A stretch of 64,000 nucleotides of DNA from Phytophthora hibernalis (GCA_012656075.1 JAAKBF010000042.1:372001-436000); one strand, 5' to 3'. Shown: positions 23,225 through 33,240, counted from the first letter of the stretch. Numbers and translations: made by a program. The notes: generated by a model from the sequence alone, not told the origin.

Positions 23225-23440
23225 ATTCATACATGCACACACAAGACATGCATACAACTCATAAACCGATCACACCGCACACGCACTCACCACAGCTCGT
23301 ATACCGCATGCACTCATCACAGGTTGCACACGTTAGTCTCTCACCACAGACCGCACACGGCAGGTGCCCACCAAAGACTGCTTTCAGCACAGGCCACTCA
23401 CCACACAACTACGCTCACCACAGATCTCTCCCCGGACGTG
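23225..23440. repeat. degenerate repeats of about 20 bp
   Basis: Imperfect copies of CTCACCACAGNCCGCACACG repeat about ten times with variable spacing just downstream of Crypton A. The sequence is purine/pyrimidine-skewed (CA-rich on the plus strand). Open frames here are products of the repeat. Confidence 0.55.
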
Positions 23441-23470
23441 CACACTCAACACCCCCTCAGTCTTGTTCAA

Positions 23471-23540
23471 TGGCACCGACTGGAATTGAGCCAGCGTCCC
23501 AGGGACGAAGCCCTGTGCTCTCCCATTGAGCTACGGTGTC
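23471..23540 (-). tRNA. tRNA-like sequence, anticodon uncertain
   Basis: Minus strand, 70 nt. The acceptor strands GACACCG and CGGTGCC pair with one A-C mismatch. TAGCTCAATGGGAGAGC gives a good D arm and A box, and GCTGG-CTCAATT-CCAGT gives a T arm with C at position 54. The anticodon arm is irregular: the best stem leaves a 6-base loop, while a 7-base loop would read TCG. The variable loop is only three bases. It may be a recently degenerated tRNA or a tRNA-derived SINE head rather than a working gene. There is no clear T-run terminator close downstream. Confidence 0.45.
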
Positions 23541-23544
23541 GTGG

Positions 23545-24458
23545 TCGTGGTGGGGGGCGAAAGCTTCGTACTGTAGCTTGGACGTGCCTTGGACGGGCCT
23601 GTTCTTGTGTGGGGAGCCTTGACCAGTAGGTGTTTGAAAATATGAATGAGCCATCGCGCGCTGTGTCGGCGAGGCTCAGTCTCTTGTGTGTGCCAGTGCC
23701 TCTCACAACCACATATTCTGTGCGTGTTTATTTGCGGGCAAGTGGCAGATTTCTATTGGATGATATATACACCAATAGAGAACTACTCGTTATAATTCAG
23801 AATGCTATTGGTAGTTATGTCGACCAATAGAAAGGCAAATATGGCGCTACGTGTCATACTCTTTGTAGGTGACCCCCTGCCGGGGTGCCTCCCTCATAAA
23901 TGAATTTGCCGGACCCAGTGCACATTGCTCAGGGGCCGAAATGCGTGCATATGTAAAAAGTCAGTTTTCTCGGCCCAGAGGCCTCTACAGCCCATTTCCT
24001 TGCGGCTGCAAGCTCGCTTTGGAAGCTGACAGAAAGTTTTTCTACAGTTACACTAGCTTCTCTTTTATTTCCGATCCCAATTAAATCCGATTACCGCACC
24101 GTCTTTACCTAGAATCCTAAGTATCGGAAAGTGTAGGGAAGTCGGAACGGTTGCGATATGGTATAATATCCACTCTATTCCAACCAGACTTGTCCGTGTC
24201 TGACATGAAAAGCCTGTCACGCACATTTTAAACCAATAACAATGACGTATACCTTGTAATTTAACCAATGACCGATCGTTTAGAAAACCTGTCGTTTTCC
24301 GACTTATTCCGACCGTATTTGGTTGGAATATTTTGAGAATATGTTTTATTCAATACAAACTTTCATATAAATACATATTCTAAAAATATCCCGAAGTTTC
24401 CGACGTAGTGTCAGCTGCCTTGCTTTGGGACCACAAGTAAAGAACAATCGGTAGTGCG
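23545..24458. other. AT-rich sequence upstream of Crypton B
   Basis: No gene seen. It holds several CCAAT/ATTGG motifs (for example near 23815 and 24230) and an 11-bp inverted pair, TATTCCAACCA at 24176-24186 and TGGTTGGAATA at 24320-24330. The last 150 bp may be the 5' untranslated or promoter part of Crypton B. Confidence 0.35.
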
Positions 24459-26480
24459 ATGTCGATCGCGTCTCTCGCTCCGGCTAACAGCAAGCAGTCC
24501 AGGGTGACTGCAATCAACTCATTCACCACATTTCTTGCCTCCGAGAACGTGGCCCTCGACGCAGCTCATCAACTCATCGATGCTGACAAGACCGGTAAGG
24601 TGCTTCGAATTATATTAGATAAATATGCATATTCCTTAGCGAGATCGACAGATAAAGTTCGATCGACAAATACATGCCTTGCGTATTTTGGAAACGTGAA
24701 AAACTGGTTGCTTGATATGTATCCCCAACAAGGCGGAATGGCGAAACCAAGGCTACAAAAGATTCTATCTGGTTTGGGAAAATACTGCAGCAATCGCGAG
24801 GAAGGAGGGTTCGAAAAGAAAGCACCAGTCAATACTTGGAAAATATCGTGCGTCTACTGTATACATGTACCTCTGCATTTGCGGAGGGTGTATACCTCGA
24901 CGCTGCCCTGATCGTAATGATGTGGTATTTGTACGGGCGTAGCTCGGATGCAGAGCAACTTGAAAAGCAACAGCTTTCCTTACTGCCTGGTAAGCCAATT
25001 ATGGTGAATGGGTTATGTGTAGCTGACAAGCGATGTTCTATTAGGTGGAGTTCTCTTTCTTCGATTTAAGAGGGTCAAAACCGCTTTGCTGCAAGGCATT
25101 TCGTTATTTAAAGACCCAACCAGTTTCTTGACATGTCCCCTTTTCGCTTTAGCGGCAGCTCTTTCAATGCATACGGCTCCATGCAAGCGTTTGTTTCCTC
25201 AATTTCTTATTACGAAGCGTAGCGCTGCTAACGTGGAGGATGTGGAGGAACTGAGTCTAGTAGAGCTTCTTGAGGCCGACGAGGAACAGACAACGGTAGA
25301 GCAACCATCAAGCAAGCGAGAAGTCTCCGGCGCACAAGCCTACGTTAACAGGTTATTGGTTAGAATCAAGGAAATCGCGGATGCAAAACAAGTGATACTC
25401 ACACCTGGACTTACCTCGCATTCATTTCGTCGTGGTGGCGCTATGCACGCCAACGATGATAGTCTCGCTGAAAACTGGATAATCGAGCGGGCGGCTGGCA
25501 GCTAGATCGTGTTAATAAGACATGTTAGGCACGACGCAAGCCGATCAACAAGTTACGCGTGTTTTAAGCGGGTGGAAGCCGAAAGAAGGCGCTCGGCTTC
25601 CTTCATTGCGTGCACTTGATCAACCGATTTTGGCGCGCGCTCAAAAGTTGCATATGCTGCTCTTCGCCAACACGATGTCCTTTGCTGATACAAATCTCAA
25701 CCTCGATGAGGATGTTGCTGAGGTCCTGACAGCTACGCTACACTGAAATGTTGCTGCTGTCGGACACAAGGCATTTGTCATCAGAATGAGGGAAGACATG
25801 TCGGCTCGGGCAATCAGTGAAGCAAAGTGCTGACGTCGAGCGAAACCATCAAATGTTCTTTCCATCCCCGGCATGTATTGGCCGATAGTCACGACGACGA
25901 TACCAAAACTACTGCTGTTCTCGACCTCTTGAAGCGCCAGTCCGAGCAGATCGATATACTCATCCTTCATAACAAGAGACTAGATTAGCGAATTTTAGCC
26001 GTGGAGGAACAGCTGTGCACCCGATTAGACAGTTCAACCACACGCCCTCGGCGGACTCTGCAGCAGAGCTTCGAGCAGAATCGCAGACTAAGTCACCGAC
26101 CCATCGAACTGTGCGCCAAAAGAAGAAATGCTCGCAGTCGCTTGCTGCAGTCTGGTACGAGTGGTTCACCGCCGAGCCGCGTGTGTACACATCCCGCTCT
26201 GTAAAAAGACGACGCTTTACGAGTTTAGTCACATCACAGGGTACATGATGCTGTTCTTACCGACAGGATTCAGCTTGACACTGCGTCCACAGCGTACAAA
26301 AGCGAGGTGCTGACCCTTGGCGAGAAATCTCAAGACAATGCACTTGCCTTCTTGAAAACAAACGGGTACTCGGCAATCGCAGTGGGTTCGGTATTGAAGG
26401 CGCTCCGCAAGCTTCACAAGTCTGGAAAGCTCGACGCGCACATTACCCAGTTTCACGAGCGCGTCGACACTGGTAGTGTT
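24459..26480 (+). pseudogene. Crypton tyrosine-recombinase element B, nearly full length
   Basis: Starts with ATG at 24459 and reads an N-terminal SAM-like domain (MSIASLAPANSKQSRVTAIN). Further on come YLYGRSSDAEQL (candidate box I Arg), SFLTCPLFALAAAL, box II TSHSFRRGGAMHAN with HxxR, RVLSGWK, and a C-terminal domain (AVWYEWFTAEPRVYTSRS) like the GCR1_C domain of Cryptons. Frames change near 24835, 25050, 25500 and repeatedly after 25750. At the position of the expected active-site Tyr (VNKTC then a stop) the residue is absent, so recombinase activity is lost. Elements A and B share layout but differ widely in sequence, so they belong to different lineages rather than a recent duplication. 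Confidence 0.72.
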
Positions 26481-26719
26481 ATTGACCCAACACCTTCAGC
26501 AGCTCTCCCAGTCTTCATCCGCCTGCGGCCGAATCATCAAGCGTCTTCACACACAAGCAAATTCAAAAGAACATAATTAAATAAAAACAATGACCGGATT
26601 CGAACCGGCCAGCAGCTCAAGTTGCTCCTTCATCCTGAAGGACCGTCACTGGATAGCCATCACGACCAGAATCACAGTCACTACGGGGAGCACGCCCACC
26701 ATCGCAGCCAGTACGAACA

Positions 26720-26890
26720 ACATCTCGGACCAATTCGGTAGCATCACGGACCAAATCGGCAGCTCCACGGACTAAATCGGCAACGTGACAGCCACCACTG
26801 ACAGCACCACGTCCAGCACGGGCAACATCACGTCCAGCACGGACAGCATCACGTCCAGCACGGGCAGCATCACGTCCAGCACGGGCTGCA
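26720..26890. repeat. 21-bp minisatellite
   Basis: Tandem copies of AGCATCACGTCCAGCACGGGC. They are nearly perfect from 26799 to 26885 and degenerate back to about 26720, where the unit reads AGCATCACGGACCAAATCGGC. Because 21 is a multiple of three, all frames stay open, giving repetitive peptides on both strands (SITSSTG on plus, RAGRDAA on minus) that need not be real proteins. Confidence 0.8.
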
Positions 26891-28044
26891 ACACGGCGTC
26901 CGACACTGGCAGCATCACAGGAACCGGCGGTCGGAATCACGACGGGTGGCAGACAACACGGCGGCCCACGCGGCGGCCAGCAAAGTGTGCAGCACAGAGT
27001 TCTGCACGTCGTCCATCGCGGTGTCCAGAATAGCGTCCAGCACGGGCAGCAGTGAGTGCGGTCGGTCAGCAGTGAGCGTGGGCGGCCACTGGAGGGGAGA
27101 ATCACTAATTTGATGTGACTACACAATAAACCGTTTTTATACCGGTACGGGTTGGAACTGGTCAGATGCAGTTGGAATTTTGACGGTACGGTACTAACAA
27201 TATATTGCCATAATATGCAGTGCATAATTGATTTCCTGAGCAAGATGATACCCTACAATAATTGATTGTTCAACCCAGTTACTTGACACGAGTACGAAAA
27301 GTGGATTTTGACGAATGAAATCCATTAAAATGCAATAATTGATGTTTCAATCTTCGTTTTCAGATGCAATAATTGAGGATGGGCTGTAGACCACCATCCG
27401 CTTCCATAGTATTTTAGGAAGCACTGTTTACAAAAAGTGCGGCATATGGGGTCGTCGTCGACGACGACCCGTCGTACCCAGCATGTTGATTAACAACTTG
27501 ATAACTGTAAGAACTTACTTTTGTTTATTGAATTGCAAATATTGGGTTAATTTCGTATTATCTCGCATTGCCCCTAACAGACCGCATGGTCTGTACGTGG
27601 GCCCTACGAAGGAGGTATGCTATCGCTTTGAAAATTGGTAATCGTGTTCACATAGATTTGAAACCATAGGTTACGAAGTTTCAACTCGCAGTAATAAGTA
27701 GTGGAGGTGAAATGCTTGGAAATGGCAAAACTGCTACACCGACGGACAGAATGCAACTGCCGACATGCCAGTGTCGTAGATGATGACTTTCATGAACATA
27801 AATCTGACTCCGTGTACTATCTGTTTCACAGCATATTTTGTTTAGGCCAATCAAGTGCAATTGTTTTCTTTTGGAAAATGATGAATGCAAATCTCAAGTT
27901 ATTTCTAATACGACACCAGTAATATCTCTCAATTTGGGACGGGTGTTTTGACATAGTCATTCACAGCTAAGACGATAGTACCGTAATACATAATAATACA
28001 CTTCTGCTTCTCACAGTATTATCAACTCGGATTCCATAGATCTA
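26891..28044. other. intergenic AT-rich sequence with palindromes
   Basis: No coding frame stands out. CAATAATTGA occurs at about 27256, 27334 and 27369. There is a perfect palindrome at 27449 and an interrupted one, ACAGACCGCATGGTCTGT, near 27578. Confidence 0.45.
27449..27470. repeat. 22-bp perfect palindrome
   Basis: A perfect inverted repeat centred between 27459 and 27460 with a GTCGTCGTC/GACGACGAC core, flanked by GG and CC. It is GC-rich in an AT-rich setting. Confidence 0.8.
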
Positions 28045-28074
28045 CACCTTTGCCCGTCCAAGTTCGCAGCAGTG
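28045..28074 (+). repeat. left terminal inverted repeat
   Basis: 30 bp starting CACCTTTGCCCGTCC; exact reverse complement of 29332-29361. Confidence 0.95.
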
Positions 28075-28129
28075 TAAGGCAAATCCGCATGAAGTAGCAG
28101 GATGCTTGTAGCCGACTGCAACGACATCC

Positions 28130-29238
28130 CCCACTACGGCGCACAACATTGTCAAGCGTGGAACACCTAAGCTGAAGAAGAGGGGCGGGTCATGGACTAC
28201 GAGCACCAAGTGCACACCGGAAATGGAGGACGCACTCGTGGAGTATTTGGTGGACAACTGCCAGTATACGATTGTCCAAATGCGCGACATGCTGTACTAC
28301 GACTTCGACATTCTCGTCAGCTCGTCCCTAATCAGCAAGAAGCTGTGCAACAAGCTTTTTTACATGGCAAAGGAGGTACGTTTATTGACATGTGAAGTTA
28401 TGCTACTTTTGATAATACTGAACTTAGTTTGCCTCCTGCTTTATCCAGGTTAGAGTCGAACCCGAAACATGCAACAATGCGGCCAACATCGAGAAGCGCA
28501 GGATGTTCGGTGAAGCGCTGCTAAAACACGCGCATGAAGGAGCTTTCATTGTATTGTATATTACAATGAGCCTAAATACAATCTCTATTGTAAACGATCG
28601 CAAGGGCGCGCTCCCATCGGTCAACGAGCGGTGGTCACGCTCCCACCCTCTAAGGGTGCTAATCTACAGCTACAGTGTGCGGTCTCTCCTGAGATAGGGC
28701 TCGTGCACTATGCCAAAGTACGCGGGAGCATCAGGATGGAGGTAAATGTTGATTTTGTAGACTCCATTTACGAAGCCGTCAAGCAGAACGACGTCTACCA
28801 GTCGCACTTTGTGTGGCAAGAACATTGTCATCGTGCTGGACAATGCCCCTGCCCATAGTCAGATGGAGACTCTTGTCCGCAGTCGGAGTGATCTGAAGCT
28901 GCTACGACTCGGCCCGTATTCACCCATGTGCAATCCAATTGAAGGTATGTACATATAGAGTCTGACGCATTACGATCTCACTTTTATTAATGCTATACTG
29001 TGCAGGTTGCTTTAGTGTCCTCAAGTCCCGCATCAAGGCTTATCTGGCGATGAACCATTACCACATGTTCAACGCGCCACATGGTCAGAAGACCGAGCTG
29101 CGAATGCAGCTGCTGGAGAAGGCAGCGGAGCAGTGCTTGCCGTGCATGGGTACCCGCCTGGTAAACAAGATGGCTCGCCATTGCGCGCATGCCGTCGCAG
29201 CAGCGATTCGCAGTGAGCCCATGCAGTACGGAACCTAG
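28130..29238 (+). pseudogene. Tc1/mariner DDE transposase, broken
   Basis: Exon 1 reads a helix-turn-helix-like segment (MEDALVEYLVDNCQYTIVQM). A 73-bp GTACG...CCAG intron (28376-28448) follows, then RVEPETCNNAANIEKRRMFG. After a frameshift near 28540 comes VYYNEPKYNLYC, where the first catalytic Asp of the family is Asn. After a second frameshift near 28815 come VLDNAPAHSQ (second Asp) and NPIEGCFSVLK (third residue Glu, 33 residues on), the latter split by a 61-bp GTATG...GCAG intron at 28945-29005. The frame ends with TAG at 29236. The enzyme would cut and paste the element, but the two frameshifts and the Asp-to-Asn change make this copy inactive. The introns are inferred from GT-AG borders that keep the protein in frame. 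Confidence 0.75.
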
Positions 29239-29331
29239 CGAGTTAGCTTTACACTAAATCCACATTGGATTGCAAAAGATTTTTCTAAAAATCAAAATGT
29301 CAAAAGTTGGTACTCAAACGATTTTGCATTT

Positions 29332-29361
29332 CACTGCTGCGAACTTGGACGGGCAAAGGTG
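29332..29361 (-). repeat. right terminal inverted repeat
   Basis: 30 bp, perfect inverse of the left end; followed by the TA target duplication. Confidence 0.95.
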
Positions 29362-29363
29362 TA

Positions 29364-29760
29364 TTAATAGGGCAGCAATGTAAACACGACCGGAACGATG
29401 CATTTTGACTTGTATGGGCCTTAGGCCCGTTCCTTTTTCCCGGGAGAAATCCCGCGTGGGAGGCTCTCCAAACTCCCAAAATAGGAACCAAACTGGGAGA
29501 GTTATGTTGACCCCGAAAATTAATATAACCTTTTAAAACTAATAACCTATTCAGTTGTTTTCTTCACCCACAGAAGGCCATGGAGCCTCCAGGAACCTCG
29601 ATCGCTCTTAACTATAGGATTGAGCTGCAACTACCGATGTATTGCGTGCAAATGGCAAAGATACGGTACATTAGTGCGTTGGTACCCCGCTTCTTGTGCG
29701 CGTCCAACGCGGTTTCGATTCGCTCTTACTCCTCACTTTTGTGCTCTCGGGAGTCTGCTT
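29364..29760. other. sequence without a recognisable gene
   Basis: AT-rich with small palindromes (GGGCCTTAGGCCCG near 29416, CCCGGGAGAAATCCCG near 29439). A frame at 29580-29762 is open but not recognised. Confidence 0.4.
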
Positions 29761-29761
29761 A

Positions 29762-29952
29762 AATGCAACAAGCACCACCCGTCCCGAGATGTCAGGCATC
29801 ACTTTATCCGTGAGAAGCAAGAAAGCCACCAGATTGAAGTGAAGAAAGTGGCAAGTTCAGAGAATGTGGCTGACTTATTCACGAAATCGATGCCGAGAGC
29901 TATCTTTGAGAAGCACCGAAAACTGCTTAGAGTCATCCCAGTGCACGACTAA
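29762..29952 (+). pseudogene. copia RNase H C-terminal fragment
   Basis: A 63-codon frame ending in TAA reads the last part of a Ty1/copia polyprotein: RDVRHHFIREK, then EVKKVASSENVADLFTKSMP and FEKHRKLL, the usual tail of copia RNase H. Only this tail is present; the sequence before it is unrelated. The 200 bp after the stop may be the copia 3' LTR, but no second LTR copy is in the window to prove it. Confidence 0.8.
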
Positions 29953-31074
29953 GCTTGTGCCTACGGGAAGCATCATGTGGGGTACTTGCAGGGCTGAGAC
30001 GATTGCGTGGATAGTTGCACGCCGGTATAGATGATGCTGCTCTTCGGCACAGATACCGTACAATACTTCTTTGATCCGACACCAAATCTTCGAATAGGTG
30101 TAGGGCAAGTGAGCGTTGGCAAGATTGCAATCTTCGTACGATATGATTGTCAAAAATCTGTTTTAAAGAAAACCTTGTCAAAATGAAAATTGGTTGGGAT
30201 AATCGCGCTCTGGAGGGAAGGGGTACATGCCCATCCCACAAGCGAACGCCGAGCCCATGTAGAACTTCGCTAACATTGCTGACATGTTGTTCTTGGCTTT
30301 GGAATCGTTGATATTAATAATTGCTATTAATAGCACAGTCCTGCAGGGTTCGGTGCGGAGCTTGAGCTGCCTTACAAGTGCTCCTTTGGCCCCAGGGGCG
30401 GCCAATTATGATGAGAACCCAGGGTTTGCCGTCACTAAGGTTGCTCTGCTCCGCTATCCAGCTCCACAACCGCTCCTTTTGGTAGAACATCACATCGAGC
30501 GTGTTGCCAAGAAGCGGCAGCATCTAATTGGGACGGTGACGGCCTTCCTGGTCGTGGAGCAAGTTGTGCACTTGCAAGAGTGCAGTGACAGCCGTAATAT
30601 TGGTACACTAGTGGTACAGTCGGATAAAAGAAGTAGTTTTCACTAGTGCGATTTGCTGTGATTTAATTGGCTGCTGGGCGTTGTCGGATATAAGATGTTG
30701 TCGGACCAAAGAAGTATTATACGGTAGGCAAGTACGAAAGGGAGTAACCAAGGGTACGACATGTAGTAACCTTCCTTGAGAAAACCATAACCGAGTAATA
30801 TATTCCTTTTTGCCCCCTATCTCTCCAGTGATCTGGCCTATTGTCTACCACTCCGTTCCGAAACAATCGCAACAAAACACTTCAGTGAGACACTATTGGT
30901 CAAAATTGCAGTTGTGCAACTCTTATTGGTAGCAATCGACGCCACTGCCCTTTGCGGTTTCATTGGTGTGTTGAACTCCACCTTCGACCAAGAACTCGCC
31001 CCAGTCCATTCATTTGAATGGCGCCCGGGCCGCGAAGCAGCCGGCCAAAGCGAGCTTGGCTTTAGATCATTTTC
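29953..31074. other. sequence between the copia tail and the gypsy LTR
   Basis: No family is recognised. The frame at 30284-30646 (120 codons, plus) and the minus frame at 30838-31113 have no motif. The region may include copia LTR sequence up to about 30180. Confidence 0.35.
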
Positions 31075-31166
31075 GATTTCGCCCATCACCGAAACAACCA
31101 GCACCAGCACCATGACCAGCGATTTCGCCCATCACCGAAACAACCAGCGCCAGCACCATGATCAGC
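31075..31166 (+). repeat. 46-bp tandem duplication overlapping the LTR edge
   Basis: Two copies of a 46-bp unit beginning GATTTCGCCCATCACCGAAA (31075 and 31121) differ at two positions. The second copy runs five bases into the shared LTR sequence that starts at 31162. Confidence 0.85.
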
Positions 31167-31615
31167 GAACCTAAGGTACATTGAACCGAGGGTTTGTTGC
31201 TGGCCAGTCCAAGAGATTAGAGTGGCCGAGTGCTGGGAGCGACGAGAAGCGTCGTTCACCATATATTATAGTGGAACCGAGTGTTCCATACATATTTTAC
31301 TACCCGCCGAGGTTTTACCTCGGCAAACCCGTATTAGGCTTGACAGCGGGTACCCTTCCTTCTGAGGGACTGAAGGGGTTCGCGCGAAAGCGCAATATTG
31401 CATACTAGCCCTCGCTCGTGGCTAGTGGTGCAGGTTATTGGGTTGGCCTAATACAACCTAGGTGTACAGAGGGTTCACATCCAACCCGGCGTAAGGGATC
31501 GTTCCTGGACTTCAGGTTTGATCCAACTCTCATTGATCTGACAAAGAGAAGCGAGTGTTGTTGGTGGGGCTCATACCATTTGGTAGTGAGAATTTCTGCG
31601 TGATCCTACACGACA
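31162..31615 (+). repeat. gypsy 5' LTR (3' part)
   Basis: Matches 20821-21273 on the opposite strand almost perfectly and ends in CGACA two bases before the primer-binding site, as expected for a 5' LTR. The shared sequence starts at 31162, whereas the other copy may continue, so this LTR seems truncated at its 5' side. It includes a GCCGAGG/CCTCGGC hairpin at about 31307-31325. Confidence 0.75.
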
Positions 31616-31617
31616 TC

Positions 31618-31635
31618 TGGTGCCGCGACCCGGGA
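31618..31635 (+). other. retrotransposon primer-binding site
   Basis: TGGTGCCGCGACCCGGGA starts with the TGG that pairs with the tRNA CCA end and lies two bases after the LTR. The primer tRNA is not identified; it is not the tRNA-Lys of the array, whose 3' end does not match. Confidence 0.75.
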
Positions 31636-31725
31636 TTGGGAGTGACTTTCTGCGTGTCTTGGTTGTATATAGGTTCTTACCCTAACGAGCATTCGAGAGA
31701 AGACAATAGAAGAAGAAGAGAGAAG

Positions 31726-32456
31726 ATGGCGAGAGGAGGAGTCAGCGATACCAGAAACGCCCATGAAGTCGAGCGGAGGGCGCACCGAGGATTCGGTGAG
31801 GTCCGGTCCAACACTCGCGACTCCAAGTACTTTGGAGCCGATCAACGAGCGTTCGGACAGCTTCGACGTGCGGAAGGACTACTCTGAAGCCAAAGAAGAT
31901 GACGAAGACGAATACCTGGAAGAAGTGACAGCGATGTCCGAGGTTTCGGAAGCCGCTACCGTCTCAGTAGGACGTAGCGGAGGGTGAGTCGCTCGCGCGA
32001 AACCTCACCGAGGAGATGGACGAAGTGGCTGGTCCTGAACCATCCCTCGAAGACAACGAAGATGGAATCGGCGATCTCCGATCGCTGACGATGACCGAGG
32101 ACGCGAGTTCTCGGTCGACCGGCAGTCGGCCTCCAGTTAATGGGGACACTCCGACTGCCAACAAGGTTCTGGGAAGATGCATGGAGGTGATGATGACAAA
32201 GAGCAAGTGGACGCTGGCCTTTGCGCCGAAGTCAATTCGACAAGCCGTGTGGATGGAACTCGGGGCAGAATTAGTTGTCCCGGTGGAATCGTGGAGCATC
32301 CAACAGGTGGCCGAGGACACGGTACAACTGTTCCGCGCTATGGGCTGTGAACAAGCACTCCCACCGAAGCCGACCTTCAAGGTTGGTCGATCGAAGATGC
32401 CGCGCTCTCGCTGCGTAAGTGAAAACAGAAGCTTCGGACGGTTTTGGTGTGCCTGA
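31726..32456 (+). pseudogene. gypsy gag region, broken
   Basis: Three successive frames: from about 31726, 31763-31987 (acidic, with KEDDEDEYLEEVTAMSEVSE) and 32016-32456 (continuing acidic, then SKWTLAFAPKSIRQAVWMEL). They join if single-base indels near 31750 and 31975 are assumed. Gag would form the particle that packages element RNA. No CCHC zinc knuckle is found between 32456 and the protease, suggesting a deletion there. The composition, rich in Ser, Glu and Asp at the N terminus, is unlike the pol part. Confidence 0.65.
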
Positions 32457-32761
32457 GCCGGGCTCCAACCGTCGGACGAGCCTCTCACGCACAACCGAGG
32501 GGCGGATCCATCGAGGGTCCCGCTACCGACAACTCCCGGGCGACAACCAGAGAAGTCGGTCGGGATGGGTGTGTTCTCAGCGAAAGGGACCGCTTCGGCG
32601 TAAAATGGAGAAGCACAGGGCAAGCCTCGGTCAGCGGACCGTGAAGTGAATGTGTGGACAAGGCTGCTGGTACGGTGCCGAGGTTCAATCGCACGACGGA
32701 CCGAGCGTGAGCGCACCGAATCTCGGCGCTGATTCGTTGTGTCGGTCGAAGAGGATGGGGT

Positions 32762-32932
32762 GTGGTCGTGACGTTACGACAAGAGGAACCGATTGCGTGC
32801 CAAGGTGAAGGGGCAGTGGACGACGCGCGAACGAGGATTCTGCTCGACACTGGAGCGAATGTGAGCGTGATCTCAGCTTCCTATGCGAAGAGACTACGCG
32901 TGCGGGAAGTGGAACTCTTCACTGCTCTGTAG
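32762..32932 (+). pseudogene. gypsy aspartic protease fragment
   Basis: The frame contains ILLDTGANVSVISASYAKRL. DTGAN is the active-site motif of retropepsins, which cleave the element polyprotein. The frame ends at TAG (32930) just before the inverted segment, so only the N-terminal half of the protease is present. Confidence 0.8.
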
Positions 32933-32934
32933 AC

Positions 32935-33240
32935 GATCCGGCCGTTGTCCATCGTGCTGCACCATCGGTCGGGAAAGAATCTGCCGAGCCGTCTGATATT
33001 CCCGCCGTTCGACTGCTGGTGGTTGACTGGCTAACCACTGCTCGTACAATTTTCTTTCACGCTTCAGCAATGTGTCGTCCCGACACTCAGCGTACGCCAG
33101 CACTTGCCATTCGTCGTACTTCGCCGATCGCAGCCGGGTGTAGCCACGTCCTTGCGGAAGATCACCACGTGGTACCCATAATACCACCGACTCGTGGTTT
33201 GTACAGTGAAACCGAGGAATGTGAAGATTCCACCACGTCC
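32935..33240 (-). pseudogene. inverted piece of the gypsy protease-RT linker
   Basis: On the minus strand, against the direction of the element, the frame reads SAKYDEWQVLAYAECRD, LLKRERKLYEQWLASQPPAV and ILSRP. That is the linker that normally lies between protease and RT in oomycete gypsy elements. Protease lies directly before it and pre-RT coding directly after it, both on the plus strand. The piece is therefore in about the right place but flipped, an internal inversion of about 300 bp. Confidence 0.65.

Larger units (their letters stand above)
28045..29361 (+). mobile_element. Tc1/mariner-superfamily transposon with complete ends
   Basis: A 1317-bp element bounded by perfect 30-bp terminal inverted repeats beginning CACCTTTGCCCG and flanked on both sides by the TA target duplication typical of this superfamily (28043-28044 and 29362-29363). 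It carries one transposase gene on the plus strand with two short introns. The clean ends and TA duplication show insertion as a unit, while the gene inside is broken. If the ends remain recognisable it could still be mobilised by a transposase supplied from elsewhere. Confidence 0.92.

Noticed and set aside
23225..23440. CRISPR-like array of short repeats
   Set aside because: The repeats are degenerate and contiguous without unique spacers of constant length, and the window is eukaryotic.
26590..26670. Possible tRNA on the minus strand with a perfect B box (GGTTCGAATCC) and a T run after it
   Set aside because: No acceptor stem partner, no convincing A box and no regular anticodon arm could be built. 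At best it is a SINE relic.
26617..27243. Minus-strand 208-codon ORF with Arg/Ala/Gly/Asp repeats
   Set aside because: Generated mainly by the 21-bp minisatellite; the parts outside the repeat have no recognisable domain.
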